The translations under genes were made by a program, and so were the position numbers. Positions 36,409 to 48,899 of a stretch of 64,000 nt of DNA are shown here, one piece after another. A model generated the notes under the pieces. That model worked only from the letters and a program-made list of their open reading frames with translations, was not told the DNA's origin and ran no database searches. Origin of the DNA: Thamnidium elegans (taxonomy: Eukaryota; Mucoromycota; Mucoromycetes; Mucorales; Mucoraceae). The first letter of the stretch is position 1, and every line of letters starts with the position of its first letter. Where the stretch lies: the NCBI GenBank assembly GCA_025201345.1, contig JAIXMG010000016.1:434001-498000 (forward strand). Reading direction: 5' to 3'.

Positions 36409-37407
36409 TTAGTCCATGTCATCCATAGAAAATTCGTCTTGATAGCGCCTAATTGTAAAATAGTAAATTAGTTTTTTTAAAATTCTAATTGTAATTTACA
36501 CTTTTACCTTGAATGATCATTATCATCATCTTCCATATCATCTTCGGCCGTAGGAGCATTCATACTATATATAACTTGTTAAATAATTATTTTGATTTAA
36601 TGATTTAATTCAAAAATTATACCTTTCGCTTTTAATAGAAAAGAAGACCATTCGTTTTAATTTACGATTAAAGAAAAAGTAATTCATAGACCAACTAATT
36701 AGGAAATATGATGTCAGATGATGAGTTTATAAAAAAAAATATATAACTTACAGATAACCTTCCTCTTCATTCATTGGATCATCGTCAACATCAGGATTAT
36801 ATGTATAAACATCACAATCATTCAATTGTACAATTTCATCCAGAACATCCCATAACCTATCATATATAATAAGTTAAACCTCGTATTATACTCTTCTCTC
36901 TTTTTTTTTTTTTTTTGTTACCTATATTGGTTCACAATCACATCATTACCCAAATTAAACAAGGTTGTATTAACTGAATTCATTACCATTTCTACTGAAG
37001 GTAACTTTAAAAATTGGTCCGGTCGTACATCTTCAAAATCATGCTCTGGAAAGGCTGCATTTAATGTAGCAAGTAAGTAGAAAAATGTCTTTCGTGGTGT
37101 AGCTTCACTTAATCTTCCAAAAGGTGAAACTATTTGTAATTCATCTGGAGAGATGGAACCAGGTGCTAACAAGTCTGCATTGTATCTATTCTCTAAGGTT
37201 TTATATAACTTCTTGTCTGTTCCTGCCGACTTGCCTAAATAAATAAAAAAATAAAAAGAAACAAATTAACATATATATACATATATACATACGTGTGTAT
37301 ACTTTACAAGAGTAGGCTTCGACACGACCCGTCAGTATACATTCAGACGTTTCCCATCTAAAGTCTGTATTTATTAAATCAAGTGAATCAACTTCAAGAA
37401 ACTTCAT
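36409..37407 (-). CDS. maf1: MAF1, repressor of RNA polymerase III
   Basis: Six exons (37407-37303, 37229-36922, 36856-36752, 36694-36623, 36564-36508, 36448-36409) give 228 aa. MAF1 binds and represses RNA polymerase III under starvation or stress and is inactivated by TORC1/PKA phosphorylation in other fungi. Visible are the N-terminal MKFLEVDSLDLINT, GRVEAYSCK, the A-box/B-box region with SPFGRLSEATPRKTFFYLLATLN, the DCDVYTYNPDVDDDP motif, and WSMNYFFFNRKLKRMVFFS. The tail is acidic and ends SMDDMD. The acceptor of intron 1 is fixed by the conserved SAGTDKKLYK. It is divergent from the F-box gene with 244 bp between starts. Confidence 0.95.
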
Positions 37408-37651
37408 TACTAATAGCTTTTTTTTAAAAATAAAATAAAAAGAACAGAGAAAAAGACTGAAATAGGGGGTGTTGGCCTTTTTGGTTTCAAGATGAACGCT
37501 TAGTGTGCATGCTTGAGCTATATGATTGGTTCAAAGGTTTGTATCACCTGATGGTTCTATTCAAATCTCCGAATGCAGGATTTTTTTTTTTAAAAAAGCA
37601 TTCTGCTGGTTAATCTGACAGGGCCCTTTCGTTTTTATATATTTATATGAA

Positions 37652-38594
37652 ATGATGCAACACCTTCCCAATGAAATTATATTATTTATTCTCATTCGTT
37701 TAAATGACGGAATCGATTTAATTTCTTTTACTAGTACCTGTCAACAACTTTATTCACTAAGAACCGATGAATTATTCTGGCGTGATTTAATACAAAGAAA
37801 GCATAAAATTAAATATTGTGATCCAACTCAAACATGGTGGAACTTGAGTATTTCGGGAGATGCCAAAAGTATGTGTCATCATATCAGTCGATATAATATG
37901 CAAAACCTGGAAACCAAAAGAAAGTTACTATGGCATCAGTTTGGTAACCATGACATTTGTTTATTGCCAACATGTCAATTATTCACTTGTTGTAATGAAT
38001 ATAGTCACTCAATTGTTTTAAAATTATCAAGATTACATTTTATGGAAATTTGGTGTCATGCATGCCGTCGTTCTATTGGTTTTGGTTCAAATACAAAATC
38101 TGAAAAATACATGTCTAGGCAAATAATTAACTTTATGACTGAACATCCAACTCTAGCTTTTATTCAATCAAAAAAATTAATTGAACAAAGCTTGTTTTCT
38201 ATCCAAAATGATCATTATCAATTTATAATCGAAAAGTCTTGGTTTATGTCTTGGATTCATTTCTTGACCGGTAAAAAAAAAAAAACTTATTTTAATTTAT
38301 GCAATCGTCTTTATTAAATATCTCTCTTTTTATGTATCAAAAGGAGAATCAACAACTATTCCTACTAGTCTAGATAACACCATACTATTTAAACAAGGAA
38401 AACTAAAGAAAAATTTAATTATTGGTGTAGATTATGAATTAGTAACCCATTTCATCGCTGATTATATTGAGCGCATTTACGGTTTAAAGCCCAATTCTGT
38501 CATTTTATCTGTAAATGATTTTATAGGTCAGCCAACTTATCGCAATATCTCTCAATCTTCATTATTACATAGAAATTATTTATTATCTGAATGA
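37652..38594 (+). CDS. F-box protein with a DUSP-like C-terminal region
   Basis: Two exons (37652-38270 and 38344-38594) give 289 aa. An N-terminal F-box (LPNEIILFILIRL...FTSTCQQLYSL...FWRDLIQRKH, residues 4-52) would bind Skp1 in an SCF ubiquitin ligase. The middle has Cys/His pairs (CLLPTC, CCNEYSH, CHACRR) resembling a diverged ubiquitin-type zinc finger. The C-terminal part, FIIEKSWFMSWIHFLTG and NLIIGVDYELVTHFIADYIERIYG, resembles the DUSP domain of ubiquitin-specific proteases. An F-box with a DUSP-like domain and no protease domain is unusual. Its stop lies inside the 3' end of the convergent acidic-protein gene (12-nt overlap). Confidence 0.8.
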
Positions 38595-40163
38595 TTTTTC
38601 AATTGATATATGGCTAAAAATGTATAAAGTTCCTTCATTTACTCTTATACCAGTATCCTTTTCTAATTTATCTTCCTTCTTCTTTTCCTCGATATAGTTG
38701 TTGTATGCTTCTATATTAAAGTCATAGCTTCCTTGGACTTCTTCTTCGTGTTCTTCTTCTTCTTCATATTCTTCTTCTTCTTCATATCCTTCTTCTTCTT
38801 CATATTCTTCTTCTTCTTCATATTCTTCTTCTTCTTCATTTTTTTCTTCATCATATACTTGGTTCTCGTATACTTGGTTCTCGGATACTTGTTCCATGGA
38901 TGTCTGTTCCTCATAATCTCTTTCATATTCTTCTTCATAATCTCTCTCATATTCTACTTCATAATCTCTCTCATATTCTTCTTCATATCCACCTTCATAT
39001 TCTTCGTTCTCATATTGATCCTTTACATACTTTTCCTTTATGTCTTCTCGCTCATCATACTGTTTGATCTCGTACTCTTGCTCCTTCCCTTTCCCTTTCC
39101 ATTTCCCTTTCTTTTTATTTTCTATCTCTTCTTCACTTTCATACAAAACTAATCTTCTCGACCCGTAACCAATTTCTAAATCATCCAAATAATCTTCACT
39201 GCTGTCTTCCTGTTCAACTAACGCGTAACTATTATTGTTACACATCCGTTGAGCAGGACCTAACGATTCAATCAAAATGTAGGGTTCCATATACTCGCTA
39301 GTTATATCTCTTTTTTTAACCTTTTCATTTAATAAACTCTTATAAGGTCTTCTTTTAGTGAATGATTCGGGTACTGGAGGCTTCGATTCGACTTTTTTCG
39401 GTGGTTTAGATGCATAGTTTGATCCTGAGGCGCTTGTTGACTTGGAGACTTTATTCTGCATAAGGATATTACTTAGCGCCTCACCTAATTCTTTACTTGA
39501 TGCTTTACTCCGCGTTTTGCTTGGTGTTTTACTTGATGCTTCACTTGGTAGTTTATTTGGTATTTTATTTGGTTTCGATATACTCTTTGGTTCAGATACA
39601 CTCTTTGTTACAAGCGTGTTCTTTGATTTAAATATCGTCTTTGGTACAGATACTTTCTCCGGTTCAAATACACTTATTGGTACAGCAATATGATTTGATA
39701 CTGGTTCGGATGCAGGGTTGGATACCATAAACCCTATAGTACAGTCTTAACAAAGACATCCATAATTTTTATTTATTTGATTCTTACCACGCATTACAGA
39801 ACGGTTACCCTCAACCGGTTTAATTCCTGATATAGGTGATAATTTATTAGCGGCAAGTTTTCCATTTTTGTTGCCAGGTATACCAATTACAGAAGGATAT
39901 TTTGATATAGGTATATCATAAAGACATATCAATCTTTTTATCTCGTTTCTTATTTTTTCACTGCTATTCATTTTATTGAGCCATTCATTTCCATGTGAAG
40001 GGTGTCGATCAAGATTAATAAAGTAATTAAAGCAAGTACTATTCCTTCCTCTGTATCGAATGTACGCCAACATGTTTTGTTCCGTAGCAGGAAAAGGTTC
40101 TCTACTAATTCTATTTCGAAGGGAAAAGGCTCTATAATCTTCACATTGTTGTGACATGACCAT
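38583..40163 (-). CDS. Acidic repeat protein with an unknown N-terminal domain
   Basis: Two exons (40163-39788 and 39733-38583) give 508 aa. Residues 1-125 form a compact, mixed-charge domain (LRNRISREPFPATEQNMLAY, WLNKMNSSEKIRNEIKRLI) that might be a helical core-binding or SAM-like domain, as in tyrosine recombinases; this is a guess. Then follow a Ser/Pro/Lys region with degenerate SEPVSxxK-type repeats (about 130-250), a basic KKKGKWKGKGKEQ block and a Glu/Tyr-rich repeat region (EEYERDYE units, then EEEEEYEEEE). The repeats and charge suggest a disordered scaffold. The coding strand pairs with purine-rich codons in a way that invites slippage, so strain variation is likely. Confidence 0.65.
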
Positions 40164-40228
40164 TTTACAACAAAAGAAGGGGGGGGGGGGGCGTGAAAAT
40201 AGAAAAAGTAAATTTATTTATTTATTTA

Positions 40229-40591
40229 TTATGAGATGACTGAAAGGGGTGTGGGCGGTGGGTAAATCTGGGCATAAAGGTCATGTTCATTTGGGGTACT
40301 CATAGGACTTGGTGTAGGATTTGGATCATTCATGAATTTTGCACCTTTTAAGTCGTTAAGATGAGGTTTTTCTTCTGGCGAAGTACTTTTTGCTCGTATA
40401 TAATCAGGTGCAGGATATATATTATTTTCAATTTGACTTGCTGAAAGGTCCTTTATTGATTCTGGTTTAACTTGAATCATTGGGTTTGCATTTCTTAGTG
40501 ACTCTTCTTTCGCGAATCTAATAGCTTCCAATTCTCTACGCTCTCTATCGTCAAGAGAGGCACTTTCTCCCGAACAACATGAATTACCCAT
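40229..40591 (-). CDS. Small N-terminally lipidated protein (MGNSCC...)
   Basis: Single exon, 120 aa. The N-terminus MGNSCCSG has Gly-2 for myristoylation next to two Cys for palmitoylation, the dual-lipid pattern that anchors proteins to membranes. After a charged helix (DDRERRELEAIRFAKEESLR) the chain is Pro/Ser-rich and probably disordered, with no known domain. A role as a membrane-tethered adaptor is possible; I do not recognise the family. Confidence 0.7.
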   Translation of the reverse strand: MGNSCCSGESASLDDRERRELEAIRFAKEESLRNANPMIQVKPESIKDLSASQIENNIYPAPDYIRAKSTSPEEKPHLNDLKGAKFMNDPNPTPSPMSTPNEHDLYAQIYPPPTPLSVIS

Positions 40592-40848
40592 TATATATAA
40601 TAATTTTGTTTTTTTAAAAATAAAAAAAAAGATGAAAAAAAAAGGAATATACGAGAAAAAAAAAAAACTTTATTTTTTAATGAAATAAAGAAAGAAAAAA
40701 AAAACGTGTAGTACAAGGGCTTTGATCGTATTTGTATAACAAGGCACACCAATTGATATGTTTAAATACAAATTATACTCTTATCATTGATCGAATGAAG
40801 CAATTTTGGCTTGGAGGCTATGGCTTTTTCTTTTCTTTTTACCAGGTC

Positions 40849-40881
<33 letters not shown>

Positions 40882-42889
40882 AATTACTATCGCACTCAGC
40901 GCCAGTGTACGTGTCTACCATAAGTTGGAAGAACTGGCCACACCGCATGTCGTTCTGTAAATGAATGTCTATTTATAGATACATGTCCTTCTTTTTTCTC
41001 TCTCATAACGAGAGTCTCTTTTTCTACGTTTACAAAAATAATAATAATAATAGCATTAGTACTATCCGTGCCATGAAATATATTCCTCTAAAGATCCCCA
41101 ATATCGCAAGCTAGTAATTATTTAACAGCGGCTTTAAATATTCAACATACATGTATAGAATTTGATATGTACATAAAGTACACTCTATCAATCAAGATCT
41201 ATTCTCTTAATTGAGATACATATATATATATATGCCTAAAATATTTTTCTTTATCTTGTACCTGAATTTTACTGTTTTACATGTTTTTATTGTAGGACTA
41301 AAAAGTTAAATATATGCTTTTGATAGTTACCCAATAATCGAGTAGATACGTATTGTAGCGGATAAAGGCAAAATATATGTTCTAGGTCGTACTATCGTTA
41401 GCTCGAATCTAACATTGGCAATTACACTTTCTAGAGTTACATGGTAATTTCATTTACACTTGAACTTACGGAATACCATACTTTTTTTTTTTAAAAAAAA
41501 AAAATGTCGATCTTGCCACTAAAAGAAATTTCTCAGGAGTCTCGGTCTTACTTTCTAGTAACTATTTTAAACCTAGTTAAATTATACCATATGCCTATTA
41601 CTTTAATAACTTAAATGACGATAGCTTAACACGACATTATGTTTCTTTCTTTCAGAGAAGACGTTTGTATAGTAAACTTATTTTTAGCATTGTTTTTTTT
41701 TTCGAGAAGTACAACTCAGCAATTAGTTACTTTTTTTTTTCCCACTACGTCAGTATATTACCTTCCGCAATAAAATTTTATAAACTTTTTTTTCATTTGT
41801 CGTGTGAACCATCAAACACTTTGAATGGTTACACTCTGATCACGCAACGCATGACAAAAAGTTACTTTGGACGTACAACGATACTCTGTAAAAAATTGAG
41901 TAAAAGAAATATACCTACTATGTATATATTGAGTCGGTTCGATCGTAACAAGGTTAATGATATAGAGTAGCTTCAATTCATTCATATTCATTTCTAGATT
42001 GAAGACAGAGTGGCCGAACCCCCCTTTTTTTTGTTCCATATGTAGTTAAACCATAATATATATATATATATATATACTTTTAAAATAAATAAGTATGGTG
42101 TTACTTGATGAAGCCTTTTTTTTTACAACCATTTCAAAAGGAGAGAAGTACTAGTAATAAAAAACAACAACAATGGGTCACAGCCTCAATTTTATTTAAA
42201 GTTTATGATTCAAACACGCTAATTATTACCAAGTAGTCGTCTTTTTTTCGTGTGTGTGTGTGTGTGTGTGTAATATGGACTTATCTGTCCACATGCTTTG
42301 AAATAACGGCAGTGATTACAGGGTCTATTTTACTTTTTGCTTGCTTTAATACGTTAATTGCGCGTACGTATGATGTCAATTATTGATAAATGATAAAAAA
42401 AAACATTCTTTTTAGTACGCATTAGCCTTTTTTTTTTTTTTTACTCCGTTATTATTCGTGTAAATTATGGTGTAATAACGTAACAGGACGATGATCATTT
42501 TGTGTAAAATTTTGACACCTGCAACACGCACCCGGTTAAAGTTACCCAGAATAAAAAGGTTTACAGAAAATTATGCAGATCATATTGTTTTAATTTTGGG
42601 TAATTCTAAATGATCAGACTTGAAAGCAAACTAAAAAAAAAAAAAAAAAAAAATGGTAGCTATGAAGGGGATTTAAAATAACAATAAGCTTTATTATATA
42701 TCAGTTATGAAAGTTTAGTTATATAAATTAATTAACAAGAGTGTATTATCTAAAACTATAGTGTGGGTATAAACCAGGGTCTGTATTATTGTCGTCATAA
42801 ATTAAAAATTATTGATATCAAAGATACAAAGTTATTTCTCTTTGTACTTTATTAAAATATTACTTTTATTGTTTATCACTGTGAAGAAA

Positions 42890-43020
42890 AAGTGCCTCGG
42901 GTCAACGAAGTTTGCCGTCCTTGCCTCCAACTCCGTCAAAAAAGTCTTGATTTCACCAAGTTCTCTAGGTTAGAGATCTTTGATAACCCTCGGTCTATTT
43001 TGTATCAGAGTAACACCTGG
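42890..43020 (-). pseudogene. Unidentified coding relic
   Basis: Less AT-rich than its surroundings. On the minus strand a short frame reads GEIKTFLTELEARTANFVDP followed by RHFFF, with stops on both sides. It looks like a fragment of a former gene or element, family unknown. Confidence 0.25.
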
Positions 43021-44214
43021 TGATACTCGAATCAAATATAAATTAGAAAAACATAAAAATAAATCCCTGTTCCCCATATTTAATTTCGAAGCTATAATCC
43101 CTCCGAGAAAGTCTGAAGCTGGTTATTATAGTAGTTTATAAAAACATTAGGTACGGGAAGACCCAACTAACAAAAAAAAAAAAAAAAAAAAAGAAGTATA
43201 AAATCATAGTACTACAAACGTTAATTAATACACCAAAACCAGATATATTCCATTTTAAAAAAATACGCAAGACCTATAACTTTTTCGTCGGTTATATTGT
43301 CAAGTGTAGTTAATGTATACAAAATAATGGTGTAACGTAAATTTTGTAGTTAAGTAATGTATAAAATTAAAAAAGCTAACATGTAAAAGAAAAGGAGAAA
43401 TATCTTTATGAGTTTAAAAATAGGGGTAAACAGTTTTTGATACGCATAGTCTAGCATAAATACAGTAAAATTTTGATGAAGCAAAACCTTGTGTTATTAT
43501 ATATTTTAGTAAGCATCATATTTAAACAATTTACTTTTAATTACTTATAAATCATCCATGTATTATAAAACCATGTAATTATATTATGAAATTTTATATA
43601 TACTACGTATTAGAGAATTATATTATATTCTTACTTGGAATAAGCTTGTACAGCAAGCAATGACTGGATAAATAATTGCCCCAGCATCAAAAATAAAATA
43701 AATACCGAGGCCATAGGAAGCAATGAGATAAGGTTATTTCAATTTAAATAGGTTGCTCAATAGGTAAAAATTATTTTACGTTAAGCCGAAGCTTTCTAGT
43801 TTCCTGATTGTTCTACATCATACAAACAAACAATGATGCGTCGTTTTATATATAGAGTAGCAGGGTCCGTCGTTTATTTAAATATTCATCTTTTTTTTTG
43901 GCGGGTAACTTTCTTTTTAGTGAGATGCAGGGTTTTTTTTTGCCCTTTTTTTATTCGTATACTTTTTCACTATCTGAGCTGTAAAAAAAAAAAAAAAAAG
44001 GGGGAGAGAATATTCTATGCAGAGACAAGTGCTTTTTGTTTTTGGTCATAAGTTAGTTACCTCGTTAGAAGAAACTAAAGATGCAACAATACCATGACTT
44101 TTTACCAAAGATCGTTCAAAGAAAAAATGCGGGCTAAAAAAGAGATGACGGCCATTTAATTTATGAGTTCTAATTGTTTGAAATATTGCAGTAAACACAA
44201 ATGATTTATATTAA

Positions 44215-44505
44215 GGCATATTTATAATGACTCCACTACCAATTTAAGGTTTTAGTATACCTTTTTTTGCAGAAAAAAAAATAAATTAGTAAAAGACCTA
44301 AAATCTAAATCTCTTCGGAAAAGAGAAACTGTGTATTGAGAATAACCTCCTTCCGTATGTAGCCTTAAAGACACACACTAAAGAAGCCATTCGAAGAAAC
44401 CTCCCCGCGGGTTGTTACTGCCAAAAAGATGCTTAGCAGGAATATTTAGCTTCGTTCAGACTTTTAACATTATCTACGATAAAAATAAAGGCCTTTGAAG
44501 CTCAT
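44215..44505 (+). repeat. Dispersed repeat family B, copy 2
   Basis: Second copy of the blocks at 23585-23770, including the exact block CTTTTAACATTATCTACGAT plus AAAAATAAAG. Between the two conserved blocks it has about 100 bases more than copy 1. Confidence 0.7.
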
Positions 44506-44732
44506 ACAAGTAATTTTTATGTGAATTTGCCTACAAAAGGCAATTGGTTAAACCCAGAAAGAGAATAATTTACCCAAAAGTCATCGTTTATTCTATCCAA
44601 TAAAAAATACGGAACATTTTTTTTTATTTTTTTTTTTCCTTTTGTTTCTCTTTCTTTTTTTTTTATCTTTTATCTTTTTCTTTTCTTTTTGTTTTTTTTT
44701 TGTTGCACTTTTATTATATAATATATATAAAT

Positions 44733-46387
44733 ATGGGTTTTTTTCAATCATTATTTAATAAGGAAAAAGGAGGAACTAGAAAAGAAGTAGTAACTAATGT
44801 AAATAAAGTACCTTCGACCACCATACCTTTACAAGAGCCAAATACGACTGAATCTAATACAAGTTATCAAAGTACTAAATCCTCTAGTATCATCTTACCC
44901 GCCTCACCACCACCTACCTCACCTATCCTACAAAAGCTCAAAAGTTCTAGTTCGATTAAAACCAACAACAGTGTCAGTAAAACGCCGATATCTTTATCTC
45001 CTCCTACCTCACAACGAGCCTCACAAGATATGACTAGACCTGCTCGATTTCAATTATATGAAGATGGTACCCATACACATCATTTGACACTACCGGCTCC
45101 TAACCGAATTACTGCTTCCCTAAATGGACTTGTGACTGGGATTGCAAATAAATCTTTACGACTAACACAATGGACCGAAAGAAAAGTGACTTTTGATGAA
45201 ATCCTAAAGGAACGCGCTGCTCTTAATGTACGTTTGCATCGAACTGAACAAGATACTAAAGAAACCCTTTCCGAGAAATGGGGCACGTGTCAAGAGACCA
45301 TTGGAAAAGGTACATCTGGTGTAGTAAGGGTTGCTCACAAGGTAGATGGAACAGGTGAACGTTTGTACGCCGTCAAGGTAAAAAAAAACAATAACAATAA
45401 TTATATACCTCAAAATAACTCACTTTTATATATAAAAATAAATAGGAATTACGTAAAAGACATGGTGAGAATTCAAAAGATTATATTACTAGACTTACTT
45501 CAGAATATTATATTTCTTCGACAATGAATCATATTAATGTCATTAAAACGTTTGATTTATTACCTATGAATGAAACCTCACCTATTTTTGCACAAGTGAT
45601 GGAGTACAGTGGTGGAGGTGACTTATTTGATGTATTATACGATTGTCCAGATGGATTAGAAGTAGCTGAAGCCAACTGCTTTTTCAAACAATTAATGCGC
45701 GGTGTTACTTATTTACATACCATTGGCGTGGCACATCGAGACTTGAAACCAGAAAACCTTTTATTGACTACCACAGGATGTTTAAAAATATCTGATTTTG
45801 GTTCAGCCGCTTGCTTTAAGGGCACTATTATGGATAGTGACGGAGAAGAAGAAGAAGATGAAGAAGCATGTTCAAAAATTCATTTGATTCGTGGTCTTGT
45901 TGGTTCTGAACCCTATATTGCTCCAGAAGAGTTCACACAATCAAATTATGATGCTCGTTTAGTGGACGTTTGGAGTTGCGGTATTATTTATATGGCTATT
46001 CGAAAAGCAACACATTTATGGCAAGTGGCGAAAGCTGGTGAAGATGATGCTTATAATAGATATCTCAAGTTTAGACACCTGTTAGATGAAGAACGCGAGA
46101 ATGCGAGACGAGAGCATGGTTTAAGAAAGAAATTGGAAAGTACGTTATCTGAGGAACAAAGAATAAGAGAAAAGATTAAAAGAGAAGCTAGTGTATTAAA
46201 AGCAAAAGAGACGATTAGAAAACGAGCAAAGGAAGGTAGATTTGATACTTTAGATGGTATTGATATTCAGGCAAAAAAGATTGTGTATAGAATGTTGGAT
46301 CCTCAACCTCAAAAACGTATTACTGCTAATGAGGTATTAGAAAGTGATTGGTGTCAACGTATTTATTGCTGTCAACCTTGCTTGTAA
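44733..46387 (+). CDS. Fungal Ser/Thr protein kinase of the HAL4/HAL5-NPR1 group
   Basis: Two exons (44733-45377 and 45446-46387) give 528 aa. After a Ser/Thr/Pro-rich N-terminal region (1-155) the kinase domain has the Gly loop IGKGTSGVVRVA, YAVK (ATP-binding Lys), AHRDLKPENLLL (catalytic loop), KISDFGSAA (DFG) and GSEPYIAPEEF (APE variant), then DVWSCGIIYMAI. The features (GSEPYIAPEEF, acidic activation segment, late insert) fit the fungal HAL4/SAT4-HAL5/NPR1 kinases, which stabilise nutrient and potassium transporters at the plasma membrane. The MGFFQS start allows N-myristoylation. An insert with a charged coil (residues ~440-500) interrupts the C-lobe. An upstream in-frame extension lacks an ATG, so 44733 is chosen. 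Confidence 0.88.
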
Positions 46388-46666
46388 AAAAAAAAAAAAA
46401 AAGAAAAAAAAAAAAAGCTAATTTGTTGTCAATGATAATGCAACAAAACCTTATTCCCCACTATGTATACATTTTCTCTATATCTTTTTTTTTCTTTTTT
46501 ATTTTTCAAGGTAGAATAAATGGTATTTTATATATAAAGAATAAGCATTATGTATTATAATTATAAAAAAAAAAAAAAAAAAAGAAAGAAAAAAAAGGAT
46601 ATAAAAATGGTAGTGGTAGTAAGTATGAGTGGTAAAAATAGTATACTGGTAATAATAGTAATTTGG

Positions 46667-48819
46667 TTATCTTTTACTATAACTTCTAATAGAAGAAGAG
46701 GAAGAAGAAGGAGAGGAAGAAGAAGGATAATCAGTAACCGAAGAAGAATTAAAGATCATTTGTAAACGTCTTTTATCTTTCTCTAGTCTTTGACATTCTT
46801 GTTTTGATTTTAAGTTTTCAATTTCCAACGCATCTACTTTGTTTTTCATATCAAGCATTCTTTCAACCAAAGCAGTTAAAGCATCTTTTGACATTAATTG
46901 CTGATGTATTAAATCATCATTTTCTTGCTTTAATTTAGCGTTTTCTCTTCTTAAATCAATAGATTCACGCTCATATTTTGTGTTATGAAAAGCACTTGCC
47001 ATAGTCATTTTTAAAGCATCTCTTTCAGCTTCTACATCCATTTTATCTAATCTTGATTGCATTAAATCATCTTTTAATTCAATTGATTCTCTTTGAGTTT
47101 GTTGTAAAGCAGATAATAAGTCTTCAATTTGATGATGTAATTGTGATACATCAGGTTCTCTTAAAGAAGATGTTGAATGTCTTTCTGACTCACAACTCTT
47201 TTTTGGCGGTGCACTACTATACCAAGACATTGTCTTCTTTTTTCTATTTTTACTACGTGCAGTACTTGTATTATTCTTTGACCAAAAATTAAATCGAACG
47301 GCCAATACTTGTTCAGTTTGTTTTTGTTCTTGTTCTAATTCTGCTACATAGGTTTCAGCAATATGATCCATCTTTTCTTTAGTAATCACTCCACTTAATT
47401 CTACTGCGTCAGAAATAACTTGTGTTGGATCATTATTATATGAATCGTACAACTTATTCGACAAGAAATCTAAAATGTCTTCAAATTCAGTCAACTTTAA
47501 CAATTTTTCTTGTGATCTCTTTAACATTGCGATCGAGACACGCATAATGGTTTCGGCTGCTCCTTCAGCAAATACAATATCATAAATACGTAAAATAAGT
47601 TCCATTGGGAAAGCATACGCAAATAATGTCAAAAACCATTGTGAAGCATACATTGGAACATTGACTTCATGTAAATTTAAAAAGTCTGACAAGTCTGGTA
47701 ATATTTGATCTAATAAGTTTGAGAACTGATATAATCGGAGTTGTAACCCTTCCATGTTTAATGTAAACATGGTTCTCATTTCATACGTTTCCATAATTCT
47801 AAAAAAAAAGTTGCGTTAGTACACTAACTATTATATGTATATATATCAATATATATAATATAACTTACCTTACAAACACACAAAATGCTTGTTGTTCTGG
47901 CATCTAAAGTAACAAATTAAAAGGGGGAGTTAAAAACTTGCTTAAAAAAGACGAAAGAAGGGGGCCTTACATTTAACAATAGAGGACCAACCAAAAAGGC
48001 CAATCCTTGACAATAACCAACCAATGAATCATATAAACTATAGGCTTTTAATACACGTTCTAAAGATTGTTGACCATGGCCACCTTCTTGTTTAAACATA
48101 TCGATTCCAGGAAAGGTACGAGCCAAATCACGTTGAATAATTCTTTCATAAGGTGAGTGTTCAGCAACGAGTTGACCATATACAGTTTCCAAGTTTAAAG
48201 AAGCAGATTGTGACATGGCTTGCCAAATTACACCCCTTACTTTTGCTGGAATACCAGCTCTTAATTTAGCCGAAACCAGATGAGGTAGTTTTAAAGCAAC
48301 CGAACTAAAGTCTTCAGTCAGGGCAGTCCAAAACTCCCAATCGATGCCTTCTATAATAACATCATCTGAAGTGACAGCAAGGTTTTGTATAGTAGATAAA
48401 TGAGTTTTTAGTTGATTGGATTGAATACAAACGGATTTAGGGTCTTCATCTAATTTGGCATTTTGTCTTTCGATTTGAGCGAGAATAAACTCGATGGAGT
48501 CCTACAAGTAAAGAAGAGTTAATAAAAATTACACTATAAAAAAAAACAAGTAAAGGTAACTTGCTTGAGGTGGTAGATTTGCATTTTCTTCTTCAAGTCG
48601 AGGAAGTAGCTTAACGTCCTTTTTTTTTGGACCAGCAGTTAAACTATTTGTTCTTCTTCTACTGGTTGGACCGCCTCTTAAGGATCCACTTGTTGTTCTA
48701 GTAGGAGAAAGTAATAAATTATGTCTTATAGTTGAGCTCTTTGAAGTACGAAGATGAAGTGGTGGGCGTCGAACATATTCTTCTTCTTGCTGTTGTAGAG
48801 CATTTACAAGCTTGGACAT
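46667..48819 (-). CDS. TBC-domain Rab GTPase-activating protein (GYP5/EVI5-like)
   Basis: Four exons (48819-48565, 48501-47971, 47903-47869, 47798-46667) give 650 aa. Intron 1 has a GC donor (CAA|GCAAGT) and a TAG acceptor. The TBC domain begins at about residue 145 (LRAGIPAKVRGVIWQAM) and contains IIQRDLARTFP (Arg finger) and VGYCQGLAFLVG (Gln finger), so catalysis on Rab GTP should be intact. The C-terminal 200 residues are a coiled coil (SALQQTQRESIELKDDLMQS onward), as in GYP5 and EVI5. It should accelerate GTP hydrolysis by exocytic/Golgi Rabs. The tail ends in a Ser-rich run. Exon 3 is only 35 nt. Confidence 0.92.
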
Positions 48820-48899
48820 AATATGCGAGTAAAAAGAGAGAAAAGAGGAGTGTATTTCAACATTAATTTTATTTATTTATTTATTTATTTTAATTCCAG

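Larger units (their letters stand above)
40592..44732. other. 4.1-kb gene-poor region
   Basis: AT-rich spacer without a supportable intact gene. It contains a GC-richer relic at about 42890-43020, the second copy of dispersed repeat B (44215-44505), a (TG)n run near 42250 and T-run/A-run palindromes near 41485. The last 150 bases, rich in T, lead into the kinase gene. Confidence 0.5.

Noticed and set aside
38733..39152. Phe-rich plus frame opposite the acidic repeat gene
   Set aside because: Reverse reading of GAA repeats; a poly-Phe product is not credible.
41340..41425. GCTCGAATC word resembling a tRNA B box
   Set aside because: The upstream A box and stem pairing are absent.
41665..41970. 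101-aa plus frame in the gene-poor region
   Set aside because: Phe/Lys/Ser-rich low complexity and no family resemblance.
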